Assembly (NCBI GenBank): GCA_020064725.1
Contig: JAGTWJ010000001.1
Coordinates: 3,286,001-3,350,000 of the forward strand
DNA from: Drechslerella dactyloides
Taxonomy: Eukaryota > Ascomycota > Orbiliomycetes > Orbiliales > Orbiliaceae
Reading direction: 5' to 3'
Length of the DNA: 64,000 nt
The position numbers were made by a program, and so were the translations under genes. The notes beneath the pieces are model-generated. The model was not told the DNA's origin and searched no databases. It was given only the letters and a program-made list of their open reading frames with translations. Each line of letters begins with the position of its first letter. The stretch's first letter is position 1. Shown one piece after another: positions 11,084 to 21,192 of the stretch.

Positions 11084-14000
11084 GTTTACTCGTGTGGTAT
11101 ATTTCAGTACTCTACGAAGATGTATATTTGCGGTAGACGCGATGGTTTTTAAAACTCGATATCGATCCAGTGAAATTGTGGATGTTGATAGAAGTAGGCT
11201 GGCGATAGTTATATAAAAGTCGTGTGTGGTAAATGGCGAATGCGGTGTTGCGGGCAGCTGTGGAGAACGGTGATGTCACGGCGAGATGATGACGATTAAT
11301 TGGAAGGTCCCCACCGCCGTTTATATACCCACTGCCCCTCGCCATCTCTCCACTTTGACTTGAATTCAATTCTCCCGGTCGCCGAGATAAAGTTGCTCCG
11401 AGGACAGCATGATGCCATCGCGGAGACGCGTCTGCTAAGCTATGCAACTTGACTGTGCTGCTGTCGGCCGAGTCTATGCCAGAGTATCAAGAGCCGACGC
11501 CACGCATGCCACGGCCGCCTCAAGCGATAAAACCTAGCGGGAGGAGTCTTGTCTAGTCTGCATCCACGGAGAATGAAGCCAGATGGAAGAAGCTCAAGCT
11601 GTGATTGTCGGCCGAGTACTCTTTACGGCCATCCTCACATCGGCCAACTGCGTTCACGGTTGCGTTCAGGTTTTCGCCTGCAGCGGCTACATCAGGAACG
11701 AATTGGCGTGCAGCGTACGTGCACCCGGCCGAAGGACAGACAGACAGACTACTACATGCTCCCGATGGAATATTCCGTTCAGGCCTTACAGGAGGATGCC
11801 ATAGCTATAGCAATATTACCAATCTCGACATACTTCGTACGAAAGGTCGTGAAGTAGGACGCGACGCGCGACTCTAGATGTTTCTTCGAAGCTCTGAGCT
11901 TCCGATCTGGTACGTGTGCCTGTCTATCGGCCGTTGGCTAGCGAGGTCTCAATTCTGCTGGTGGCGTCCACGCAACGGAACAGTCAGCAAACACTCGCCC
12001 GAGAAGAGCGTCCGCACTAGCCACGTTCGGTCAAGCTGCACAGCCACGGGAAATGTGGCTGATGGCGGGAGCCGGTGTGCAGCAGCACGAACGTTATAAA
12101 ATGCCAGGGCGATACACTGCAGCCAGACCGCAGATAGTCGACAGCTGCATGTACTCCGTGTGAGATTCGCGTTTGAGCGTCCCACAGGCAATAAGACACG
12201 TAACTAAGCCCTCGATTCGATCGATCCTCTCAACCGTTTATAATTATTGCTCCATCCGAACAGTACAGCATATATACACCTCAGCGTACCATCAGATATT
12301 CGGGCGTGTACCTGTACATATAACCTACTTCACAAAACACCCAAAGTCGATAGGGATGGTAATATAAATGTTGCGAGCATCCCAGTATGGATATATGACC
12401 TGTGCGACATACGGCTCGTCCAGACATCCCGTCGCAGAATCCTCCAGCCCGGCGAGCACACATCGGTTGGACTATCTCTGCTATCGTCCGTCCCCTCGCT
12501 AATTACAAATACGAGAGACCACACACGACTCACCGTATACGTAAGTAAGTATATACCGATACAGCTATACATCCGAGTGTAATGTAAGCGAGTCGATCGA
12601 TCGACCGTCTGTGATATTGCAGGGTGCGTCCCTTTCATCTCACCTGACGGTCCGATACGGTCTCGCGGCCAATAGTCCCGGCCGTCGACCGGTCGCCCGT
12701 CGGTACTGTAAAACCTTATTCGCCGCCACGCGTTCATTATTTTGTGCAAAACCCGGTGGACGGGACTCGGCTGTCCTTCTCGAGCGTTCATTTGCACTGT
12801 GGTTACTGTACTACCGGTACTTGGATCCTATAATATAATATAACTCCGTGCCAATCGCGTGGGTGCATGCGTGGAATGCCACACGCAGGGCGGGATATCC
12901 TCCGTTGCGGATAGAGTGCCACCCGGAAAGCACAAGCAGCGCGCAAATTGGCCTCGCGGGAAGCTTGCAATTGCAACTGCAACTGCCTGCCATATGTGGG
13001 AGCCGCCTCGCCCAGCCGACGGGTCATCTCGTCTGTCCTGGCCGGCCGCCGAGACCCCCAATCAGCGCCGTCGATGCTATTTTCTGCTCCCTGGCAGGGG
13101 CGTTTCATGTTGGTCCAGGCCCCCTCAGCTCCTTTTTTTTCTTTCATCGAGGGGTGTTCAAATGTTTGTCTGCGTCCTACTAACCTTTTCCAGCACTGCC
13201 CTTTTCTCCAACGCGGGAAAACCTTCTTCCCACACATACTTTGACCGCTGGTTAACCTTCTCGCTAAGTGGTAGAGGTGTCTACGACGGTCCAGCTGGGC
13301 GAGAAAAAGAGTTCGGAGGGGCAGAAGCCGTTGAGGGAAAGACAGAAAATGGAGGAAAGTACCTCGAATGTAGTGAGACCTCGCCAGAAAAAAAAAATTG
13401 GCATCCCATGACCAGCTATCTAGAATAGCATCTGTCGCAGCGCATACACTATCGGGTACCTACAGTCGCTAAGCTAGCTAGTATACACCCCCATTCGTAT
13501 CCTCGAGCTCGCAGACAAACAGAGTACCTCTACCGCTAACAGGGGGAAAGCTAAAAGTAATGCTAAAGCTATCTAAAGGGGCGCTCGTTCATGTCTTGTC
13601 TCTCACCGGCGGCTGGTTAACTAGCTGGCGTTTATACAAATTTATCAACCTAGTTTGTGCGTAGTGGTATAATTTAGTCCGTCACGGAGCTCGGAAGAAC
13701 CCTCCCGATCCGAACGATGGAAATGTACCTGTACCTGTACATACCCGTGCATGCATGCACGCACGCACAGATAAAACACCACCAGGAAATAAAAAGTGCC
13801 GTAAGCCTCACTGCAGGGGCCGTGAGTAATAGATACTGTACCATGCGTGTATATATACATGTAGAAATACTTGGAGAGTATTTAATTATCGCATGTCTGG
13901 AGTGATGTCTGGGCGTGCTCATGCGGACATCCCAGCTCTGTATCCAGGTTGAAACAGAGCGGGCGGCCGGTCGTTCTGGCCCTATCGGCTGCTAGACCAT

Positions 14001-14596
14001 TTGCAGTCGCTGGCCAGAGCTTTCCGTTTCGCTCGCCTGTGGGACATTTGCATTCCAGTGCCCTTGCAAGGTACCTACCTAGCGGTTTGCTCGTAAGTCT
14101 AGTACCGTAGACCATGGTGGGTGGGTGAAAGGAGGAGGAAAGGAGAGGGCGGTGTATACTGTACTATATAATGGCCTCGACTGCCGGCTTTGTGGCTGAA
14201 TCTATTTTTTCTCGTTCGTGCATCCCCCATCGTATGGCTGCTTGCTGCCATTGACATTCTTTTTGAATTTCTCTTCTATTATTTTTGCGCTTGCATTTTT
14301 TTTTTTTATCCAGGTGATTGTTACGTTACAGCGGTCGATAGATATATTGTCTGCGGTTGGCGAGCTATCGATATTGTGCGCGATTGTCATTCCTGCGGAA
14401 GACAATTAAGTCCATTCCTTGAATTCTACTGCCTTTGACAGGCGGATAACAGTATTCCCGTGGCCATATTTCTTTGCAAGAAATAAAATTGAATCCCACG
14501 ATACTATCCTAGAAGGAAGTGAAAAAAAAACATAAAATTCTCCTGAACTAAACCTTCCTGCGAACCCCCCTCAAAATCCAACAGCACAACGCAAAG
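11084..14596. other. 3.5-kb intergenic region, no gene supported
   Basis: The left edge is the promoter of the NmrA-like gene. The rest has scattered open frames on both strands with no family signal, some started only by GTG or TTG. Runs such as CAATTGCAACTGCAACTGC near 12964 and poly-pyrimidine tracts occur. The right edge (about 14500-14596) is the leader of the GH5 gene. No transposon ends or coding relics are recognisable. Confidence 0.5.
11320..11327 (-). promoter_or_regulatory. TATA-like box upstream of the NmrA-like gene
   Basis: TATATAAA on the minus strand, about 240 nt upstream of the NmrA-like start codon. Position and sequence suit a core promoter with a moderately long leader. 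Assignment is by pattern only. Confidence 0.4.
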
Positions 14597-15994
14597 ATGC
14601 GGGTCAACCCCTTCACCGGACTGCTAGCCCTCGCGGCCACGCCCTTCGCGGCCGCCTGGCTGCCGACAAAGGACAACGGCGTGATCCGCGGCGTCAACCT
14701 CGGCGGCCTCTTCGTCATGGAACCGTGGATGCAATTCTCGCAATGGTCGGGAATGGGCTGCGGGCCCTACAAGTCCGAATTCGACTGCGTCATGAACCTG
14801 GGGCAAGACAAAGCCGACGCGGCCTTCCAATCCCACTGGCAATCCTGGATCACGGAGTCCGATTTCCAGCAAATGGTCGCCGCGGGGATCAACACCGTCC
14901 GCATCCCAATCGGCTACTGGATTCTCGAAGATCTAGTCTACAAGGACTCCGAGCACTTCCCGCGCGGCGGATACCCCTACCTCTTGAAAACGTGCGACCT
15001 GGCGAAAAAGTACGGCCTCTACGTCATCCTCGACCTCCACGGGGCGCCGGGTGCGCAGGTGTCGGATAACCCGTTCACGGGACAGTACGCGTCCCAGGCT
15101 GGCTTCTACCAGGATTACCAGTACACCCGCGCCCTAACCTTCCTCGGCTGGCTGGCGAAGAAAATCCACACGCGGCCGGAGTTCGCGACCGTCGGCACGC
15201 TACAAGTCCTCAACGAGCCGCTTGCCTACCAGCCCGCTGTGACAGCATCGCTGCTGACATCGTTCTATCCGGCGGCGTACGGCAAGATCCGTGGCGTCGA
15301 AGCCGCAAAGCAGATACCGAAGGAGCGGCAGCTGCACATCATGTTTATGGACCGCGAATGGGGTTCCGGCGACCCGGAGGCGAATCTCCCCAGCACGGAG
15401 GGCGCGAGCTACGATTACCACAAGTACGTAAAATGGGACACCAGCGTGACCGCGAACCGAAACTCGTACATGCAGTACAGCTGCACCTCGACGCTGAAAG
15501 TAAAATGCCGCACGCCGCTCGTCGTGGGAGAATGGTCGTTGTCGGTGCCGGATAACCTGCAGGAGTCGCCGGAGTTCAGTACCGGTTCGGCGGACGCGGT
15601 GACCTGGTTCCAGGGGTGGTTTCTGGCGCAGGTGCAGATGTACGAACGCAGTGGGATGGGGTGGGTGTTTTGGAACTGGAAGAGCACGCTGGGTGATTGG
15701 CGGTGGAGTTATATGGATGCCGTGAACGCGGGCGTGATTCCGAAGGATCTGGGGAGCGCGGTGGGGAGGAACGTGTGCTCTGGGTATATGGGGAAGAGAG
15801 AGGTGGAGGCGCCGTTAGCAGACGTCAACGGGACGAGTACGGCGGAGGTGGAGGAGGAGGTTGTCGTGCGACGTGGAAAGACGCCGGAGCCGAGTGCGGT
15901 GCGGGATGTGAAGCGGCATGTGGGCGGGCTGAGGCACCGTTCGCTGCGGCATTCGCATCATCATCATGGGCGGTTCATCGCCCCGTCGTCGTAA
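14597..15994 (+). CDS. Secreted GH5 glucan endo-1,6-beta-glucosidase (465 aa)
   Basis: Hydrolyses beta-1,6-glucan in fungal walls (own-wall remodelling or mycoparasitism). A single exon. Residues 1-20 form a signal peptide. The catalytic domain begins GVIRGVNLGGLFVMEPWM and keeps the family landmarks: RIPIGYW, LDLHGAPGAQVSDNPFTGQ, acid/base Glu207 in LNEP and nucleophile Glu312 in VVGEWSLS. The MGCGPYKSEFDCVMNLGQ segment resembles the endo-1,6-glucanase B (exgB-like) branch rather than exo-1,3-glucanases; this is family knowledge, not tested here. The last 65 or so residues lie beyond the usual catalytic fold. They are acidic, then basic, and end in a His-rich stretch (HRSLRHSHHHHGRF). One possible N-glycosylation site (NGTS) lies in that tail. 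Confidence 0.9.
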   Translation: MRVNPFTGLLALAATPFAAAWLPTKDNGVIRGVNLGGLFVMEPWMQFSQWSGMGCGPYKSEFDCVMNLGQDKADAAFQSHWQSWITESDFQQMVAAGINTVRIPIGYWILEDLVYKDSEHFPRGGYPYLLKTCDLAKKYGLYVILDLHGAPGAQVSDNPFTGQYASQAGFYQDYQYTRALTFLGWLAKKIHTRPEFATVGTLQVLNEPLAYQPAVTASLLTSFYPAAYGKIRGVEAAKQIPKERQLHIMFMDREWGSGDPEANLPSTEGASYDYHKYVKWDTSVTANRNSYMQYSCTSTLKVKCRTPLVVGEWSLSVPDNLQESPEFSTGSADAVTWFQGWFLAQVQMYERSGMGWVFWNWKSTLGDWRWSYMDAVNAGVIPKDLGSAVGRNVCSGYMGKREVEAPLADVNGTSTAEVEEEVVVRRGKTPEPSAVRDVKRHVGGLRHRSLRHSHHHHGRFIAPSS

Positions 15995-16269
15995 GTTGGT
16001 ACACCCTCGACTTACCGCGCATCCACATATTCGGTGGTGTATCCTTCCAGTATAATGGGGATACGTCTGACGGCGTTCTTTTCATGTATATAATTATCTT
16101 TTTGCGTTTTCTTTCTTTGAGTTTTTTTTTTTTGTTTATTTCTTACCATATACCCTCGTTTTTGTATCCGTACACAGATACCATATAGAACATATATGCA
16201 TACTCTCATTCTCAATCACCGCCTATCTTTACCCATAAAATACAAAGTCCTCACCTCTCATAATGCACC

Positions 16270-17237
16270 TTATTTATCAACGTGCCTAGCCACAATCAGC
16301 ACGCACTCAACGGATCGGGTAAGGTATACTATATACGCACCAATCCCTTCAATCCACACGCGGATCTCATCGCCATCGCGCAGCACAATCTTCGGCTCCC
16401 GCATAGCGCCAATACCCGGCGGCGTCCCCGTCATGATAACCGTACCCCTCTCCAACGTCGTACCACGGGACAGAAACGACACGACCCGCTGGACGCTGAA
16501 TATCATTTCGGAAGTATTACTATCCTGTACCGTACGACCGTTATACACGGCCTTTATCCCCAGACTGTGCGGGCCGACAACGCTGTGACGGACGATAACG
16601 GGGCCGATCGGGGCGGCGGAATCGAAGCCCTTGCTGTAACTCCATTGGCTGTCCTTGAATTGTGTGGCGCGCGCGGAGATGTCGTTACCCGCGGTGTAGC
16701 CGAGGACGTAGGAGAGCGCTGATTCTTCGGGTATGTTTTTTCCCGTTTTCGAGATGATGATGGTGAGTTCGGCTTCGTAGTCGCTGGTGTCGTCTTGTGC
16801 GGCGGTGGGGATTATGATTTTGGAAGGGTGCGGGCCGGAGAGGGCGGTGCGGGGTTTGATGAAGAGGACGGGGTCTGTTGGGATTGGCATTCTGGCTTCG
16901 TGGGCGTGGTCGCGGTAGTTGAGGCCCAGGCAGCGGATGATTGGGACTTCCGCCATCGCCAGTGGTGACAATAACTACATTTTATTTTATATTAGCTGGG
17001 TAGTCATGGTATATGGAGGGTAGTTGGAATATGGTAGGTACGTACTCTGGCGACGGTGAGTTTCTTGTCGGTGACGGTGCCGTCGAACGCGGTGCCGTTG
17101 ATGACGCTTGCCGTCACGGTTCGCCCGTCGTAGACCGCCAGTCCGACGTCCGGGAACTCGTCGCCGTCGACGTCGCCGAGGTGCTCTTGGCCGTCTTCCT
17201 CCGCGATGAACCGTATGAGGCGCTTCCAGTCCGCCAT
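16270..17237 (-). CDS. Fumarylacetoacetate hydrolase family protein (298 aa)
   Basis: Two exons, 17237-17046 and 16974-16270, with a 71-nt intron. The junction KLTVAR/LLSPLAMAEVPIIRCLG matches the family exactly. The C-terminal FAH domain shows RCLGLNYRDHAHEA, the metal-binding acidic set DYEAEL (Glu131, Glu133) with Asp162 in GYTAGNDISAR, and the GTPPGIG turn near the end. Family enzymes use a divalent metal to cleave or decarboxylate C-C bonds in beta-diketo or oxo acids, such as end-steps of tyrosine, homoprotocatechuate or other aromatic catabolism, or act as oxaloacetate tautomerase/decarboxylase. The substrate cannot be read from sequence. No targeting peptide is obvious, so cytosolic location is likely. 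It lies 16 kb from the aromatic-oxidation genes further right, so any functional link is speculative. Confidence 0.88.
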
Positions 17238-18128
17238 TGTGGTAGTATAGCAGCGGTGGCTATATCTATATCTGGAGATGTATGTGTGATTGTGTATGTA
17301 TGGCGGTTGGTTATGAGTGCGGGGTGTGACGTTTACGCGGGGTGTCGACAGCGACGGCCGGAGCCACAGCCGAGGCCGAAACATTGCATCGAGCTATGTT
17401 ATCATCTGTTGTTGAGGGTCAATTACTAACGGTTAGCAATCGCGTCGACCGGTTCGATCGATCCGGAGACGGCGGCTCTCCGTCCGCCAATCGGATGCCG
17501 CCTAAGTACCACTATGCATACAGCTATTGTCGTCGCCCGGTGAAAGTCTAGTGTCCACAATAACCGGGTTACATGCGCATTGCATTAAATGGATGTGAGG
17601 AAGTAAGTTTGGTTACTCAATTGAATTCCCGGGATGAACAGCGCCAAGCTGCCGCCTTCCTATTCCATCGGCGACGAGACCTCAAAGCGACCGCTCTCGC
17701 CTTCGCCCTCGCTGCCTCGCACTGCACCTGCGCATTTGAAAAACCATCGAAAACCTCGCGGCGAATCACAGGATGCGGCGGCGACACGATTCGCACAATC
17801 CGGCAGGCGGGCACAAATCCGTTCACCTGGATCGATCGGCTTCCAGGTTTCCATCGTGGCGCACGACCGCGGTATATACGCAAGGTATTCGAGGCACAAG
17901 CTCGGTGGATGGATAGAGAGCGTGGACAGGGGATGGCGGGCTGGATACGGCAGGCGGTGTCACGATAGCACGAACTTTGTCACCCGGTACCCGGTGCACA
18001 ATGGCCAGCCTTACACCCGATAACAGTATAAAGGGGCGACATTCCCAATCTATCCATCGATAAGTCTCCCTCGACACCTCTATCGCCTTGATTCGTATAC
18101 GAGTCCCTCGCCAGTATACGTATACGAA
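17238..18128. other. Divergent intergenic region (FAH-family / RNase T2)
   Basis: An 891-bp spacer between divergent starts. It holds a good TATA box for the RNase gene at 18027-18032. Open frames inside it have no ATG-plus-family support. Confidence 0.5.
18027..18032 (+). promoter_or_regulatory. TATA box of the RNase T2 gene
   Basis: TATAAA about 100 nt upstream of the RNase T2 start codon, in CAGTATAAAGGGGCG context. This is the best-placed core promoter element in the window. Confidence 0.55.
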
Positions 18129-19179
18129 ATGCATATCCAGGCTGGAATTGCGACGATTGTACTGGCGGGCCTGGCGGCTGCCACGCCGTTGATCAGTGCG
18201 CCGCGGGCAACGTACACCGTCGGCCCGTTCAACGCCTGCTCCGCCTCGGACAAAGCGCAGACGAGCTGCCGGAATACGACGGTGATAGAAGACCCGTGCT
18301 GCATCGAGGTGCGGGGGGGTTTACTCCTCGCGACGCAGTTCTGGGACGCGAAGCCGGCGAAGGGGCCGTCAAAGTCTTGGACCGTGCATGGCCTGTGGCC
18401 TGACCGGTGTGACGGTACCGTCCCTACCCTATCCTCCCACACAATACCATCCGCAAATAAACCGTATATCTTGCAGATTTTATATTGTATCACGGGCTAA
18501 TGGAGAAAACGGGGTAACAGGTTCATACGAAGGATATTGCGACCCGTCGCGCGAAGTCACAGGCGACCAGATCGCATCAATCATAGAATTCTTCGGGGGG
18601 CACAACCTCCTCCGGTACATGCGCCGCTACTGGACCGACAACGACTCCGTAAACGGCAGCCTCTGGGCGCACGAATACAACAAGCACGCAACCTGCTTTT
18701 CTTCGGGCCGTCCCGAATGCTACTCCCCGTTCACCACCCCTTCCTATCAAAAAGCTTCCGCCCCGGCGAACGGTAATATGACGTCGCAAAAGGACGTGTT
18801 TGATTACTTTTACCGGACGACGGAGCTGTTTAAGGGTCTGGATACGTATAAGGCGCTGGCGGCGAGTGGTATCGTGCCGAGTGCGACGAAGCGGTATACG
18901 CTTGCGACGATACAGACGGCGTTGAAGAAGAAGTTTGGTGTGACGCCGACGGTGGGGTGTGATAAGGCGACGAACGAGTTGACGGAGCTGTGGTATCATT
19001 TCCACGTGAAGGGGGGGAATGTCTACGATGGGGAGTATCTTCCCGTAGGTGAGTTATCATCCGTTCCGGTGGTTTAGCGTGATTAGTACCTGGTATGGGT
19101 GGCTGACAGTTGTGTACTAGATGGGGGAAAGTCGTTTTGCAATGCGACGGGGATTATATACACGCCGAAGAAGGCATAA
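18129..19179 (+). CDS. Secreted ribonuclease T2 (290 aa)
   Basis: An extracellular endoribonuclease that cleaves single-stranded RNA through a 2',3'-cyclic phosphate, probably for phosphate and nucleotide scavenging. Three exons: 18129-18414, 18521-19048, 19121-19179, all phase-consistent. The short last exon gives GGKSFCNATGIIYTPKKA and the stop. Residues 1-18 or so are a signal peptide. Active-site block CAS I is WTVHGLWPD (His87). Block CAS II reads LWAHEYNKHATC (His146, Glu147, His151), where the usual Gly of KHGTC is Ala152. Several Cys pairs suit the disulphides of the fold. Length and order are normal for the family. The first donor is GTACCG, a weak consensus, but the spliced join CDG-SYEGYCD is the expected family sequence. 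Confidence 0.92.
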
Positions 19180-19340
19180 TGGTTGATTTACGAATGGATC
19201 GATGAATCGGGTGGCCAGCTTGAAGATATATATTTGTACAATACGCCATGTCCTAAATATCAATATCCAGATATACTTTATCGCAAATGATATCCGCATC
19301 AACGTCTGTATAAAGATCGATTCAATGTATCCTGACGATA

Positions 19341-19835
19341 TTAACGGACGGCAAACCAACTTAACAATCCACCAACGACAGCATGGGCTGCGAGATGCAC
19401 ACCGGGCCCACCCAATCCCTTCCCACCGGCGAGTACAACAGCCCTCTCACCGCATCTGATCCGTCCGTAGGCTCTACACATTGTCAGAACATGATACCCC
19501 GCTAACGCACCCGCCGTGACACCGTGCACTGTCCACCTTGTCCCAACAGAAGACACCAGATTCCCGTCAAATGGGAAGGTAAGTAATATAGTATCAGGAG
19601 TGATGGCGAGGAGGAGGGCGAAGATTGATGAACACAGGAGTATGGCGCCGTACTGCCGGAGCATGGGCGTTACAGCTGCTGCGGGGACCATCCCAGGTTG
19701 TATCGACGTCGTTGTTTCCGGCCGTTTGGTCGCATCGGGTGGTGATGGCGGGAGGAGTGACAGCGGTGAGAAGAGGAGGGTGAGAGACGGTGGCAGCTCG
19801 AGCAGGGCGTGCGCCAGGAAGGCGACGTGGACCAT
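19341..19835 (-). CDS. Small multi-pass membrane protein (164 aa)
   Basis: A single-exon frame with a proper ATG. Hydrophobicity suggests about four helices: an N-terminal one (HVAFLAHALLELPPSLTLLF), one around YGAILLCSSIFALLLAITP, one around VHGVTAGALAGYHVLTM, and a C-terminal one ending GGLLSWFAVR. The loops are short and Pro/Thr-rich. It resembles small conserved fungal integral membrane proteins of similar length, but I cannot name the family or a function. It overlaps no other gene and is convergent with the RNase T2 gene, whose stop is about 160 bp away. Confidence 0.65.
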   Translation of the reverse strand: MVHVAFLAHALLELPPSLTLLFSPLSLLPPSPPDATKRPETTTSIQPGMVPAAAVTPMLRQYGAILLCSSIFALLLAITPDTILLTFPFDGNLVSSVGTRWTVHGVTAGALAGYHVLTMCRAYGRIRCGERAVVLAGGKGLGGPGVHLAAHAVVGGLLSWFAVR

Positions 19836-21192
19836 CGTCGGATGTATCCAGTTCAGATGGAAGCGTGTGGTTCGGGGAGTTGTTTTTGTGGTATCGTGAG
19901 AATGCCTCGGCTGGCTGGATGCCTGCAGCCTGCTGACAGCCCGCAGCTGCCCTATCGCACGATAGCTCCCCGATGGCCTCGTCGGACGTTGGATGCGGGC
20001 TCCGAAGCCGCGAGGGTGGCTGTCGTCGTGATGTAATAGCTTCGAGAAAGCTTAAGGCGCAGGCCGTGAGTACTAAGCTCGATGGTGTCTCGATCTCCGG
20101 ACAGCTGTAAGCTGGCTACAGCTATAGCCACCACCAGCTGGCCATCGCGTATAGCTCCAGTGGCCAATTGTGGGGACGCGATTGCAATTTCGAGCTTTCG
20201 GTTCAGCCGGCACTTTCTTTCTCTCGGCTGGATATCTCGGTTCTGGCAGAAATCCGCCCGGAGACAAGCATCTTATCACAGCATCGCAGGCTCATCCCGG
20301 CCAGTCTCCCTCCAAGTTAATCCTCAGCTCCAACTTCGGCCCCGAACGGTGCCATATCATCGTGATGCTAAAAGACGGACCCATCAGCGGGCTGCATACG
20401 ATCGGACCCGAGCTATGGCCATATGGACGTCATGGACCCCTGCTCCCCCCGACACGACGGCCGGATACGACGCCTCCCTCATGACATCGCCACCGAAGTC
20501 TAGAGTAGAAGCTGCAGGATGATTACATGAATCGAATCTCGCCAAGCTGCGATCTTGTGCCACATGCACCGCTGCATCGCGGCCCTCCCGCCAGCTCCGT
20601 CAGCCTAGCCCGTCCCTTCTCGACAAGATAGATGCAGCTCGAGATGCGGACATGGGCTCGTTCGAGAGCTAGCTCCTTCGAGCGCGAGATGCAGGCTCGA
20701 GCTTTGGACAGGCAGCTCGCAAACAGGAATCCCGGCCGCTGAGTTTATTAATTTTCGCGAGCCCGTCCGAATCGATCTGATCTGTTGGGACCGCCGCCGA
20801 TGCTTGCTGACCGCATTAAATACGGGCTGCCTGCCTGCCCTCCGGTACATCTCTCCCTCTCCCTCTCCCTCTCTTTCTCCCTCTTGTGCATTGCATTCGC
20901 TCGGAATTTGGATCCAAGCTCACAATTAACGTTAATTAGCTTCGCCGTCGTTCTCGTCGAGCGGATCGATCGCGAGTGTTTGCGGCGCCCTCAACGCAGC
21001 CTGCGCAGTTTAAGCCGAGGAACACTCAGCTCCTGCGACACTCCGCCAGCTCTGCGATCGCGGAATCCCCCCCTCACAGCCGCCATTGAGCTCGAGGAGA
21101 GCTTCGTCTGCAGTCTTCAGACACTTGAGCAGCTTCCCATCGAGCGTTAGTTGTCCCCACGGATTTCCCGCACGTTGAACGGTCGCCCCGCT
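19836..21192. other. Divergent intergenic region upstream of the type III PKS
   Basis: 1.36 kb between the small membrane gene and the polyketide synthase. It contains a dense cluster of TTCGAG/CTCGAG/AGCTAGCT half-sites at about 20636-20710 and a CT-rich tract at 20851-20885, common in fungal promoters. No gene is supported. Confidence 0.5.
20851..20885 (+). repeat. CT-rich pyrimidine tract in the type III PKS promoter
   Basis: About six CTCTCC units in tandem, 310-340 nt upstream of the polyketide synthase ATG. Such tracts often mark the transcription start region in filamentous fungi. The function here is inferred. Confidence 0.55.

Noticed and set aside
12859..13428. 189-codon plus-strand frame
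   Set aside because: Overlaps other frames of similar length, contains repetitive GCAACTGCAACTG-derived sequence and shows no domain or splice support.
17440..17475. GGTTCGATCGATCC, tRNA-like word
   Set aside because: It is part of a GATC-rich palindrome; no acceptor or anticodon stems fit.
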